Source of the DNA: Protea cynaroides
Taxonomy: Eukaryota > Streptophyta > Magnoliopsida > Proteales > Proteaceae
Assembly: GCA_028583415.1 (NCBI GenBank)
Contig: CM053275.1
Location: forward strand, 9,363,208 to 9,427,207
Reading direction: 5' to 3'
DNA length: 64,000 nt
The notes below the pieces were generated by a model, which saw nothing but the letters and a program-made list of their open reading frames with translations, was not told the DNA's origin and did not search any database. Below, one piece after another: positions 11,441-22,396 of this stretch. The position numbers and the translations under genes were made by a program. How positions within the stretch are numbered: position 1 is the first letter of the stretch; the number at the start of each line of letters is the position of its first letter.

Positions 11441-12521
11441 GTTTTTATCTTTTCAGAATGTATTCTTGATCTAGAATACTTGCTTCCCTTGGTAAGGCCC
11501 CGCCATTTGAATTTTATTAGAGAAAATATCACTAACACTTCTTGTATTATGGTTTAAGCTCACCCACTTGCCTTTTTTTTTTTGCAATAATATCACTAAC
11601 ATCTCCTACTACTGAAAATATGGTTCAATCAAACCTTCTCCGTTAAGTCATGACCATTTACCAATGACGTGTCACTGTCTTAAATTTGTTAATGACAAAA
11701 CTACCCATCTATATTTTAACCTTTTAATTTAAAAAAAAATTAATTCAGAACTTAAAGGTTTATTTATTACCTAATAGATTTAGGTTTATGAGCCGCGGCA
11801 ATTATGCTGGTTTCTTTCTCAGTTTCTTGTTTGCATCTAAGTTTGTATTTGAAAATTTGAAAATATAGCAAACACAGAAGGTTAAGGGAATCCACCATTT
11901 CTTGGATTCCACAAAACACATCTCCAAAATCAACAATCATCATCCAATAAAGTAAAGTGAGTCATTTGATGAATAAGTAGCCCAATTAATTGGAAGAACA
12001 TGCTCCAATCGATACCAAAACTTGTCAGAATCCAATCCTTTTTATCTATCAACTGAAGCATCAAACCAATACCCCTCCTCAAACAAACAGAAAAAGAGAA
12101 GAAAAGAAGAGAGGAAGATCGAACCTTTACAAGCCCATCCCAGCCCATCTTGGCAATGATATATTTTTAACTAGAGAAGGACCGTAAATGGGCCTTTAAA
12201 GTGGGTCCCCGATCAAATGAATCATGATCAAATCCATTAATAATTGGTTTGGATTCGGTTGATCACAATCATGGTACAAGTAATCGGTTTCGGATCGAAC
12301 GATCTTGTATCGGTTTTGGATCTATAATTGGTATCAGATTGATCGATCTGTATAGGTTTTGGATCCAATCAATCACCAATCTGATCCTATTTAAATATTA
12401 TTATATACGACATCAACCACATGTTAGCTTCTCATTGAATCCGTACATCAATCCGTTCGAATCGGATCGATTTTAGATATAGCCGATACCGTGTCTAAGT
12501 CCCATAACCCGTGGCTCAAGT
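11441..12521. other. Non-coding stretch
   Basis: No gene recognised. A fragment of the unit flank lies at about 11440-11520. Bases 11990-12090 are almost the same as 53035-53120 (CTCCAATCGATACCAAAAC onward), a repeat of unknown nature. Bases 12230-12480 are rich in GATC-containing motifs such as GGTTTTGGATC but show no clean period. Confidence 0.5.
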
Positions 12522-12780
12522 TGTGTTTCTTCCTAATTCCTGTTCATTGATATGTTTGATGCGCTCTGTATTGGTAATGGCTACTTCGAGGGTAGTCAAC
12601 CTTCTAAAAAGGGAGATGAAAAAGGGACGAAGAACAGTGAAGAAGAGTAATTTATTATACATTGATACCCCCATTATAGAACACCTAGCTCCCTTATATA
12701 GCTACGGAGCCTTTTCATCTAACCACCAACGGTTGTAACAAACTAACAAACCACCCTATCACTAGTGATACTGTGTAACA
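12522..12780 (-). mobile_element. 3' LTR remnant of a Ty3/gypsy-like element
   Basis: On the minus strand this starts TGTTACACAG at 12780, just after a GGCCTTATGGG polypurine-like tract, and has a TATA-like CTATATAAG at about 12700. It follows what looks like the C-terminal end of a gypsy polyprotein. The short length (about 260 bp) and the inner end at 12522 are inferred. Confidence 0.45.
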
Positions 12781-12828
12781 CCCATAAGGCCATATGCCTA
12801 CACACGCAATTGTAACCCTTCAAGTTGT

Positions 12829-12932
12829 TGTCATCCAATCCCTTGTCTTGATGGCATAGTATTAATGGCGTCCAGGTTCATAATATTACCATCCCCATAT
12901 ATGAGAACGTTGTCCTTAAGATTTCACTGAAG
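12829..12932 (-). pseudogene. C-terminal end of gypsy polyprotein, fragment
   Basis: The minus-strand reading NLKDNVLIYGDGNIMNLD followed by about a dozen residues and a stop resembles the extreme C-terminus of chromovirus polyproteins, where the chromodomain region ends with an LEDKV-type motif followed by GDGN-like residues. It lies directly upstream of the LTR remnant in the expected order. It is only about 30 residues, so the assignment rests on motif and position. Confidence 0.4.
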
Positions 12933-12938
12933 GTACAA

Positions 12939-13190
12939 TTACCGGAGGAATGCTATATCTGCTACCCTGCAAAAAATGCTGAGGGCACCAACACGATCCC
13001 CATAGAATCCCATGTTCTTTGCATAACCCTGAGCAGCAAGCCATTCACCGCCATCTGCAACAATCTTTCGTATGCAAGAACTCTGATAAGCACTATCAAA
13101 GAAAGGCAACAATCCCTTCGATCTGGACCAGCATGGAATCAATCCTCTAGAATTTCCCGCTATGTAGCAGCACCATGAGTTCGCCACTTC
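12939..13190 (-). pseudogene. Cytosolic-type aspartate aminotransferase fragment
   Basis: The minus-strand translation contains SRSKGLLPFFDSAYQ, then VADGGEWLAAQGYAKNMG and FYGDRVGALSIFC. These match the core of plant cytosolic aspartate aminotransferase around the pyridoxal-phosphate lysine (the K in YAKNMG). The usual GFASG loop between the blocks is missing, replaced by a few unrelated residues. Only about 60 residues of a roughly 400-residue enzyme are present, and the upstream reading is interrupted. It is an inactive gene fragment beside a gypsy remnant, perhaps carried there by a transposon. Confidence 0.7.
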
Positions 13191-13586
13191 AAAACCGTAG
13201 CCTACAAGAGTAGATGTGAGCTCCTAACCTCCTCCAACACTAACATCTTCAACTGCAATATGAACATCTTCGCCACCTCATCCGGGAAGGCTTCAAAAAC
13301 CTCTCCTACCATCGGATTCGTATCTCCTTCTAATGGGATTCACATGGTCGGTCCCACAATTACCACTATAGTCTTCCTTGCTCCCAAATTAATGAAGTCA
13401 TTGGATGACACCATGTGGCCCACATGTCTGCCACATATGCAGATATGAAATAAATGTGGAGGCCCATGATCAACCATATGCATGTGGAGGCCTTTGATGT
13501 CAATCATGAAAGATATGCGAAACCCACAATCTTCATTTAGCCTTTTGAAGCTGAGAATTACTTCGCAATGCCCCTCTTGCGTTTTG
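13191..13586. other. Non-coding stretch before the Harbinger element
   Basis: A short plus-strand frame (13260-13448) shows no family features. The end (about 13560-13586) is the left flank of the Harbinger insertion. Confidence 0.4.
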
Positions 13587-13934
13587 TTAGTGTCTGTTTG
13601 GTAGCATTCTGCTCCGGTTCTATTTTTGATTCGGACTCCCAGGAAGTCATTTGAGAGTCATTTGGGAGTAAGAAAGTGTTTGTTAACACCATATTGATTC
13701 CAGCTCCCATGGAGTCAATCGATTTAAAAAATGACTTCCAGAACCAAAATCTCAGAATAAAAAAAACTTACTTTTACAAATCCAAGCCAAAACCGAGAGT
13801 CAAAACACGGGAGTCGAGTGAATCTGACTCCCATTTAATTAATTGGCTTCCCATGTTTTCCCATTGTTGGAAGTTGGAACGAAGGAGATCTTTATTTGTT
13901 CTTCTTCTCCTCTGTGCTCAGGTTAGTCCCTCTA

Positions 13935-14172
13935 TTTCCTCTCTCTCTCTCGATCTCTCTTCGTCTCTCAATCCCTACTTCCTCCCTCTCTCTTTCTCTC
14001 TCTTCCTCCCTCCATCTACTTCCCCTATCTCGTTCTCTCTATCTCTCTGTCTCTCTTCCTCCCTCCATCTTCCTCCCTTCATCTACTTCCTCTCTCGTTC
14101 TCTCTGTCTCTCTCTTCCGCCATCTCTCACTCTCTCTCTCTCTCTCTCGCTCTCTCTCTCTCTCTATCTCTG
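13935..14172. repeat. CT-rich low-complexity tract in the Harbinger 5' region
   Basis: Imperfect (CT)n with CCTCCCTC interruptions. Overlapping open frames rich in Ser and Leu here are products of the simple repeat. Such pyrimidine-rich tracts are common in plant 5' untranslated leaders, and GGTTTAGGGTTTG follows at about 14209. Confidence 0.7.
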
Positions 14173-14219
14173 TCTATTTTCCCTAAGAATGACGAACATG
14201 ATTAATGGGGTTTAGGGTT

Positions 14220-16059
14220 TGTTCAGGCATTCTAGTCAGAATCTGGAGCAAGACTTTGCAAAAAATAGCCTCCAGACGCCTTGCTTGCAGGTATTCTTTT
14301 TTATATCTGAAATCCTAGGTTATTTGCGTGATTGCTTCCGATGAAGAATTGGGTTTTCTTTCTCTGTTTTTTTTTTTCTCCTATTTTCCCTAGAAAGATT
14401 CTCTAGTTCTTTGTTATTCATTTCTTTATTGTGTTTAGCGTTTTGAGAAGGGATTCCCATATGAACTCAATGGTTCACCTTACCTGGATGGAATCCAGAA
14501 CTTTGAACCATATTACAAGAATAAACCCAAATCTCTACTTTTCCACCTTCCCTGCTACCATCCTTATTCTTTCCTCTTATTCGTTTCTTCACCTGATCCC
14601 CTTTTCCTTTGAGCATTCAAAAGTTGTAATTTTTTTGAAGTTCAAAGCTGAAATTCAGAGTTCTAATACAAGAAGAGCTCAATCTCTGCCCAACAGTGTT
14701 ACACCTAGAAGTAGCCCAGTTGATGGGGAAAGAGGTCCATTCATATCTCAAGAAACAGGGACACAAAAAACCTATTAGGTTACTATGCTTATCAAAGCTT
14801 GCTTCATCTTCTAGAATATATATGCTTAATATTAACTCCATCTATGGACCCAGGCATAACCATGATGCTCTGCCCTTTTCATTTATTTATTATTATATGT
14901 GGGTACCACAATTCATTGCTTGCTGTGCAATGGAGTGGATAGGTGATATAGAGTGGTGACTCTGAGAAGTTCACATGCGAGTGTTATAGATTTTCCAGAG
15001 GATGGTGCCCTAGTTACTGGATACATGGAGCTGTTGTTCTATCTCATCATGTTCCTTGATTGTTTTAAAGCTGGCATGCATATGAATTCATGCCATGTCT
15101 TTATTAGTCTAGATTATGAAATTATTCTGATTCTTTCAATTGAATAGCATATTCCAGACCAAGTTTTGCTAATCCAATCCTGAAGAGCTTGAACCAATAG
15201 ATAGTAAAATGGCAGGTCCGGCGTTTTTTGTAATTGATTCAATCATAGTCATTGGGTCATTGTGGAAATCTCAATAAGTAAATTTGATATTTCATTTAGA
15301 TATATTGGTACATTTCTGAAGTTGATAAGACTTTATTAGATGAAGACAAAATCATCAGTTATTCCCAATTAATTTTAGACCGTAGAGTCTGATTGTCTCT
15401 CTAACTCATCTCATCCTTTCACTTTCGTTGTATTCTTTTCTTTAAACAAACCAAAAGAAAAGATCTTGAGAGAAGAAAAATCGCAGCATTGGGGGAGGAA
15501 AAAGAAAAAAATGAGAGAGAAAATATATGAATCAATGGATTATAATTTTACGATAAAACAACACTAAACCACAAAAGTAAATTATATAAATTTTAGTTTT
15601 CAGTTGCCATTGATTTCCTTTTGATTTATTGCAAACATTTGAGAGATCCCGAATTTAAAAAAACAGTTTTACCAAATTTTGTTTGTTTGCCATGATTATG
15701 GATTTGATTAAACTAATTATTGTTATTTTTCATGATGCCATGAGTATGATTTTTTAAATTATTTAAGTCATTGTGTTCCTTTATGTTTAACATACTGTGT
15801 GTACTAATTTAATTTAAGTTATGTTATTTTCTATTTAAATTGTCTTTGGTGGGGACGTGCTATTTAAACACCCACATATCTTATACGAGGGTTGGAAAAA
15901 GCATCAAATTAGTGCAGCTGGTTTGTCACTTACTATTTAGTCTAGGATGAATATGACAGCAACCTATTTATTATGCTTATGTATAAAGATAAAGTAAGCA
16001 GAATTTTTTAGATAAAAAATGAATAATAAAAAAAAAAAGAAACAACTTTGCTGACAATT
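14220..16059. other. Non-coding interior of the Harbinger element
   Basis: No protein family recognised. Short open frames at 14431-14778, 14696-14959 and 14953-15147 show no motifs. Bases 15853-15884 resemble a block of the Ogre-type LTR at about 62815-62845 (GGGGACGTGC followed by a CACCCACAT box). Upstream position relative to the two ORFs fits a long leader or introns. Confidence 0.4.
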
Positions 16060-16205
16060 ACAGATTTCTTGTCTAGTCGGAAGAGTCCTCCGAATATTCT
16101 ACTCTTGAATCAGGGGTCATTCGATATTGAATTTTGGAATATAATATGAAGAGAGAAGAGAAGATAGGCTCATTACAGTAAAAAAAAAAAAAGGGGAATG
16201 CCCCA

Positions 16206-16365
16206 TAAGAAACTGAGCGTGAGAGCCAAATGAATCGAAAGGTTCGTGTTTGGTTCGGGAAGAGATCGTGGAAGTTTTGAGAAAATAATCTATTTTCATT
16301 AAGTGTTTTATTAGATAATCGAAAACAGAGGATTTTGAATACTATTCGAAATTCAGAAGAACTAC
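16206..16365 (+). pseudogene. atpF: atpF fragment (intron end and exon 2 start)
   Basis: atpF encodes subunit b of the plastid ATP synthase stalk. Bases 16286-16366 translate to LSVLLDNRKQRILNTIRNSE followed by EL, the well-known start of atpF exon 2. Immediately upstream, GAGCGTGAGAGCC through GAATCGAAAGG to TTTGGTTCGGG (16214-16256) has the form of group II intron domain V. The gene is cut after EEL by the accD piece. It is non-functional in the nucleus. Confidence 0.8.
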
Positions 16366-16630
16366 CCCCCATGAACTGAAAATCCATAACCCCAATTGCT
16401 CTGGGAATACCATTTAGTTGACCTATGCCTGTTTGAACAGCCTCAGTTAATCCTGTCTTTCGTTGATAAGAATCGATACGCTCTTTATAAGGTTCCGCCT
16501 CCGAATGAAATTCAATGGGGTCCATAGAGACCATGTCTTCATCCATAGGATCCCAAGTACCCGGATCAATCGTAAGTTCGATTCTATCTGCACTACTCAT
16601 TTTCAAATGATATCCACATTGTTCAAATTC
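16361..16630 (-). pseudogene. accD: accD fragment
   Basis: accD encodes the beta carboxyltransferase subunit of plastid acetyl-CoA carboxylase. The minus strand reads EQCGYHLKMSSADRIEL, DPGTWDPMDEDMVSMDPIEF, RIDSYQRKTGLTEAVQTGIG and VMDFQFMGGS, the conserved zinc-finger end and the start of the carboxylase domain. About 95 residues are present in one frame with only substitutions (for example A for V before IGVMDF), so the transfer is fairly recent. Both ends are cut. Confidence 0.9.
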
Positions 16631-17062
16631 TCTATCCCATGAACATATCCATTCGCAAAGCTTTTTGATTTTCAGCTTCAGATTTTTCTGCCATGTCATG
16701 TCATGATTAAAATTTCTAAAATTTCTAAATCCAGATTTTTCAAGCTGGTTTTTCTTTGGTGGCCAAGTAATAAGATGGATTAGTTGAGAATATCAAAATC
16801 TGTTTTTTAGGATTTTAGTTTACAAGTGTGATTTTAAAAATATAATTTTGTGACCTATCTATCGACTACAAGGAAACAAATTTAACACTAAACCGACTCT
16901 CTTATGTACCTAATACATAATACAAGTTCTTATGTATAATAAAGCATATTTTAGACTTGTTCCTTCTTATCAATCATCAGCTCCTTCAATCATTGAGATT
17001 GTAATGTATTTTTTTCCCTAATCAATTTTTGTAATATTTTTTTCAGTCTACATTAGAATATA

Positions 17063-18003
17063 ATGGGCAGTGATACTGTTAAATGGTCGAAGGATGAACT
17101 TGATACTTTTGTTGAGATTTTGGTTGAGGAAGTTGTAAAGGGCAATAAGACAACCAGTACTTTCAACAAGGTAGGGTAGAACAATATTAGGAGAAAATGG
17201 AGACAAAATTAGGACGACAATATCAACTGAAACAACTGAGGAACAAAATGTGTAAATTGAGGATAGAATACAGTACATTCTCAAAACTATTGGGAACAAC
17301 TGGTTTCGATTGGGATGATGAGAAGAGGATTGTGCTTACTACAAAAGAAGTATGGGAAACACATCTCAAGGTATATACAATACCTTATAGTACAAGTATT
17401 ACTTAGACTATAATGAATTAATAAGATACTTTTCCGTTATGGTTTCAGAAAAATCCAGGATGGGCGAAGTACAAGAAAAATGGATTGCCACAATGGAACG
17501 AGCTAGAAATGATTTTTTGTGATTCATATGCCACTGGGGCATTTTCTTGTAGTGCAGGTGAGGATCTACATATCTTAGATGATATGGATGACATCAAGGT
17601 CGAGCCCATTGGCCTAAGCAATGAAGATGCAGCCACTCTAGTTGATGACGTCGAAGAAATCCAGCAAACTCTAAGGGTAACACATAATCTTAATCATACC
17701 CCTTCTGCCCTTAGAAAAAGGGATAGGAATGCTGAGATCTCATCTGCTATCCGAGAATTGGTCGCCAACTCCCGTAGTAGATTGGAATTGTTTAGTACCT
17801 CATCTTCTACTACTCCAAGTACTATGAGTTTGGCGGACCCATCACTCATAGAATGTGTGAAAGTGCTAGAAGCTTTGCCCAACGTGGATAGGTCTCTTTA
17901 TATGCGGGCTATTAATCACATAAAAGGAGATGCAGACTGGAGGTGGATACTTTTGACTGTACCAGATGAGAAGAAAATGTGGATGTTAGAAGAAATCCCT
18001 TAG
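17063..18003 (+). pseudogene. Harbinger Myb/SANT-like DNA-binding protein
   Basis: Companion protein of the transposase, thought to help bind transposon ends. It starts MGSDTVKWSKDELDTFVEIL, the Myb/SANT-like opening. A stop (TAG where Trp is expected, about 17176) and a frameshift near 17200 break it. It continues LGRQYQLKQLRNKMCKLR and VLTTKEVWETHLK to 17370. A short intron (GT at 17371, AG at 17447-17448) leads to NPGWAKYKKNGLPQWNELE and a C-terminal region ending at 18003 (DADWRWILLTVPDEKKMWML). One nonsense change and one frameshift are the main defects. Confidence 0.8.
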
Positions 18004-18069
18004 TAGATTTCAATGTTTCAGAAGAAAATGGGATGATGTTTTTTTTTTCCTCCTCATTAGTGTGGTTTG

Positions 18070-18245
18070 ATTTAGGTTGAATGGTTTGAACAATTTATGT
18101 TTGAAAGTTTGAAGTACTATTTTAATAGGTTGAACAATTTATATTTTCTTTGAATGGTTTGAACAATTAATGTTTTAAAGTTTGGAGTACTGTTTTAGTA
18201 GGTTGAACAATTTATGTTTTTCTTCAATGGTTTGAAGTTTATGAG
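18070..18245. repeat. Short tandem repeat between the Harbinger ORFs
   Basis: Three degenerate copies of a roughly 65-bp unit containing GGTTGAACAATTTATG and AATGGTTTGAA. It is non-coding and lies between the two transposon genes. Confidence 0.65.
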
Positions 18246-18291
18246 ATGATGATCTTATTAGTTATATTTATTTTCTTTTAATAAATATGCA

Positions 18292-19714
18292 GTGCACATG
18301 ATGAATGACCAGATAAGTGATGTAGGAAAATTATTAGTATTGCATGAGGAGATCGAAGAAATAGAAATGATGGAATTACTGGCAATCCATGAATTCCAAG
18401 AGTCACTGAATTACAAAGAACCCTGTAGAGATAGTAAAATGGCAGGTGCAGAGTGGATGAGGGAATTACTGGTTGGTCATACAACCATAATTTATGATGA
18501 GTTGCGAATGGAACGGCATGTCTTCATCAACTTATGCAATCATATGAAGCACCGAGGTTGGCTTAAGGATAGCCGCTACATAAGGGTTGATGAACAAATA
18601 GGAATGTTCATTCAAGTATTATGTAAAACTAGCAACAGAAAACTATGTGAAAGATTTCAATATTCAGGTGAAACCATTAGCAAGTATTTTAAGATAGTGC
18701 TAGAAGCATTCTTGAAGTTAGAAAAAGAGAACATTCGAGCACCAGACATGAGCGTGGTCCCCATAGAGATTAGAAGTAACCGCAAGCACTATCCATTCTT
18801 CAAGGTAAATTTATTAATATCATATCTTTTCTATTTTTATAATGTTGTCATTCTTGTATCTAAGAAGGACATTGTTTATGTATTAGGATTGTGTTGGTGC
18901 CATTGATGGCACACGTATTGATGCATCTGTACCTCAGCAGTTGCAAGTACGTTTCAGAAATAGGAAACGCACACTATCACAGAATGTGATGTGCATTTGT
19001 TCATTTGACATGAAGTTTACATTTGTTAATTCCGGTTGGGAAGGGAGTGCAAATGATTCCCGTATATTTCGAGATGCTAGAACATCAGTACATATGTGAT
19101 ATCCCCATCCACCACCAGGTATAAGATATGACTACCAATTCATTTTTTATTCTAAATTTTATGTCATTGTAATTCTCATGTAAAGTGTATTGTTTATTCT
19201 ATTGGTGAGCAATGTTATAGGGAAGTATTATGTCGTTGAGTCGGGATATCCAAGTCTTCGTGGGTACTTGACACCTTTTAAAGGAGACAGATATCACCTG
19301 TGGGATTATAGAGGAGGGGGTAATGAACCTAGAACTCCTAAGGAGTTATTTAATCATAGACATTCGTCTTTAAGGAATGTGATAGAACGTGTTTTTGGGG
19401 TGTTAAAAGCTCGATTCGAGATTTTGAAGTCAATGCCACCGTATTCACTCAAGGCTCAGTCCTACATTGTAGTTGCATGTTGTGCTCTTCACAATTATAT
19501 TAAGGATGAGCAGGTTGCCGACAAAGAATTTAATAGATTTCGTGCGTACGATGCATTAGATCCGGCTCAAGAGGCTGAGAATACTGCTTTACCCACTGTT
19601 AATTATGTCCCTGAATATCCAGGAAATGTGGAAGGAACCGCCAATGAGATGAACGCATTGAGGATAGAAATTGCAAACCAATTAGCTAGACGTGCTGGTC
19701 TAGCAGAAATATGA
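18292..19714 (+). pseudogene. Harbinger transposase (DDE_Tnp_4), one in-frame stop
   Basis: Nuclease of the element. Three exons: 18292-18804, 18887-19118 and 19221-19714, with GT-AG introns, giving about 412 codons. The catalytic acids are present: Asp in VGAIDGTRI, Asp in GWEGSANDSRIF, and Glu in LRNVIERVFGVLK. Other conserved blocks are FQYSGETISKYF, PPPGKYYVVESGYP (across intron 2) and the hydrophobic CCALHNYIKDE near the end. The single clear defect is a TGA codon before YPHPPPG at about 19097. It may be a recently inactivated copy, or activity might be supplied in trans by another copy. Confidence 0.88.
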
Positions 19715-19951
19715 TACACAATTATTTTGTCATATCACATTCGTCTTTATATGTTGGTGAACAAAAAATAACATTGTGGTTAATCATTTTGTAATATCAC
19801 TTTTTGTAAAGAACTTCGTGAACAAACAACAAAGTTGTGCTTCATCATCTCCGTTTATCAATTTTTGTAACTATTGATAACTATTACAACTTTGTTTGGA
19901 TCTCACCCTTAATATAATTGATGTTTATATAATTCATGTTGATACAGAAAT

Positions 19952-20077
19952 ATGATTGCCAATATTCCCCCAATGTGCTACTGTGGAATGGGGAAGATGA
20001 TAATGAAGACTTCAAGAACTAAAAAAAATCCAGGACGACAATTTTATACATGTCCAGTCAAGCAAGAATGTATTTAA
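19952..20077 (+). CDS. Small GRF-type zinc-finger ORF inside the Harbinger element
   Basis: 41-codon ORF, preceded by ATACAG that could be a splice acceptor. It contains CYCGMGKMIMKTSRTKKNPG and then RQFYTCPVKQEC. The spacing and the NPGR motif match GRF-type zinc fingers (CxCG, S/T, NPGR, then C and C). It lies after the transposase stop and before the right terminal repeat, so it is carried by the element. An in-frame TAA (20075-20077) falls just after the last cysteine, before the usual YF-W end. Small GRF proteins are common in plants; the role here is unknown. Confidence 0.55.
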   Translation: MIANIPPMCYCGMGKMIMKTSRTKKNPGRQFYTCPVKQECI

Positions 20078-20530
20078 TACTTTGTTCGTAAGACCAATAT
20101 AAAAAATTATGCATGTATTATTGGGTTTGAAGACAACTATTGGTTTTGTAGACAATGTTAATCAATTCCATTCTTTCTGAAGACAATGTTAATCGATTTG
20201 CAAAAATGTGAATTGTCATAAAAAATACATACATAATAATGGCTTAATGGCAGTCATTGTATTATTTAAGGCAAAAAAATTTATTCCAGATTAGTGTTTA
20301 CCAAACAGTCTCCTGCTCTTAGTGAGCTCTGAAATTGATTCCAAAATAATTTTTACCAAACAGGCTCTAGCTCTCAATGAGCTCTGGAATCGATTCCAGA
20401 GCAACGTTACCAAACATGCTCCAAATAGGTTCTAGCTCTCAATCAGCTCTGGAAATAAGTGGGAGCTCAAAAATGACTCCAGAACAAGATCCTTGGAGTC
20501 GGAATCAGAGTGTTACCAAACAGGCACTTA

Positions 20531-21689
20531 GTGTGACATATGTTACAGTGTGATTATGCTTTTTTCGCAACTTTGGTTATTTAAATAAACTTCTTATTTT
20601 AATTTAGTTTTAGATAACTTTTCATGCTAATTTGGTTTGAAGAGGCAAAAGGTTTTCCTTGATGGATAACAGCAGAAGGGTGTTGGGTGATGTGGTAATT
20701 CTTTTTTTTTTTTTTTTTGGTTAAGGGTGACGTGGTAATTCAAACTATTGGATATTTGGTACTCCGGAGAAGCAAAACTTGAACGAACCCATCTTTGCCT
20801 GCCAATAGATACAATCTGCTCGTGATTAGAGTTCGTATGAGTTCGATGTACTTTTATCTTCAACCATTAGCTGAACATTCAATGCGAGTTGACTCATAGA
20901 ATGGCAGAGGCAACTAAAGCTCTTGCACATTTTCGTTAATCCATAAACAGGATCTATATAGACACATAATCCATGGATCTATACATCTCAATCGGAAAAT
21001 AATCAATTGACTAAAAAAATCGGAATTGGGGAAGAAATCCAGCTTTGGTGATCCGACGGCACCTTGTGGAAGGACAGTCGCTCGACAAGAATTTTCTATT
21101 CAAATTTGATTATACGATAGATACAAATAGAAATAAATTAATAAAACATTCTTAGAAACCAAATTCTATCACTTAAACTTCTGTTATGGAGTGAACATAG
21201 GATTTGTCTCTGGATTAATTAGATGTCAAATTTCAAACTCAAATTCAATCCATACTATCCCATGTACGGGAAACTTAGTTTTTTTCAGCCTTTTCTTATA
21301 TTTTCATAAACCCATTTATTTTCTTTCATTTTTACAAAAAAAAATTATATTTATTTAGATTCTGATCATAAACTTTCTAATCACTTGGCCATCTCTAATA
21401 GGATTAAAACTTGACATGTGAGTTGGGGAATTTGGGATCCACCTGTTCACAAAATTTTAATATCATATATTCATATACTATTTTCATCATATTAGAAGGT
21501 GTTCTTAATCTAGAATGCCCGCTTCCATTGGCAGGTGGATGCAACAGTACCCCTCAAAAAATTCGTCATTTGGGCTCGAATTTTATTAAGTAAAATACAT
21601 TAATTTTTCCCTTTACCTTCGAACTTTGGAAATAACATGCAAAGGGTTGTCTTTGAAATATCTCTAACTCTTGGTTTGTTTAGAAATTC

Positions 21690-21730
<41 letters not shown>

Positions 21731-22141
21731 AAAATATCAAGTACCATCTAGATAGCTTGAGAAACATCATCTACCATCCATTGGTTTGGAAAATCATCAA
21801 CTGCATCCACTTAACTAATGAAAATCATTTAAAATGGTAATAAACATTTTTATCTTCTATCTTATAAATTAAAATTTTTTAAAATTAGATAAAAATATTA
21901 TTTCAACCTTTTATTGAAAAAGAACAATTGCCCAAAGGAGCATATCCCAAAACCACAAGTTCATAACCTGCTCCTTTCACATAAACATAACACGGCTTGT
22001 TAGGATTCCAGGTAATGAAACCCTAACCATAAGTAGAACGAAAGTTGCAGGTTGGAACCATGCGAAGCGCATAAAAAATAACACCCAAATGAAGAAACCA
22101 TGCTTCTAGCGTTCTTGCCTCATCATGACAGAGATAGAGAA

Positions 22142-22202
<61 letters not shown>

Positions 22203-22396
22203 TTATGTTTCTCTTCCTCTGTTTGCTCCACTGGAGAAAAAACAAGGCATGTAGATCTCCTGTATTACGGTCTCTGCCGATTATCCCAGGAGTACTTGTC
22301 CGGAAGCGATTATTTCTGGGGTTATCCGGTACTCCCATGGTGATTCAACGAAGCCCCCAAGCTATGCCCAAAGGTTCTCTGCATGCTTCCCCTGAA
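20531..22396. repeat. Unit flank with (AAT)n and (GA)n microsatellites
   Basis: No gene. Bases 20680-21600 repeat the flank seen at 300-700 and 39440-39990. Bases 21590-21680 continue it as at 8030 and 50180. There is an (AAT)n run at about 21691-21728 and a (GA)n run at about 22132-22200. Open frames in the (GA)n run are low-complexity. Confidence 0.7.

Larger units (their letters stand above)
16060..16700. other. Chimeric plastid DNA insertion (NUPT): atpF plus accD
   Basis: Plastid-derived DNA inside the Harbinger element, made of two pieces in opposite orientation. Bases about 16200-16365 (plus) match the end of the atpF group II intron and the start of exon 2. Bases about 16361-16630 (minus) match accD. 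The pieces meet at about 16361-16365 (ACTAC), a short sequence expected in both genes, consistent with microhomology joining. Bases 16070-16140 may be a third piece that I could not place. Confidence 0.85.
13590..20527 (+). mobile_element. PIF/Harbinger DNA transposon, near-complete
   Basis: About 6.94 kb. The terminal inverted repeats begin GTGTCTGTTTGGTAGCATTC (13590) and end GAGTGTTACCAAACAGGCAC (20527). They are flanked by the 3-bp duplication TTA (13587-13589 and 20528-20530), the PIF/Harbinger signature. Subterminal repeats related to ACCAAACAGGCTC recur at 20290-20420. It encodes the usual two proteins, a Myb/SANT-like protein (17063-18003) and a DDE transposase (18292-19714), plus a plastid DNA insert and a small zinc-finger ORF. 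Only a few disabling changes are visible. Confidence 0.92.

Noticed and set aside
13676..14215. 179-codon Ser/Leu-rich frame
   Set aside because: Its length comes from the CT-rich tract; the amino-acid pattern follows the repeat.
16073..16699. A functional nuclear gene of 208 codons
   Set aside because: It is a plastid accD fragment fused to antisense atpF sequence; the open frame is an accident of recent transfer.
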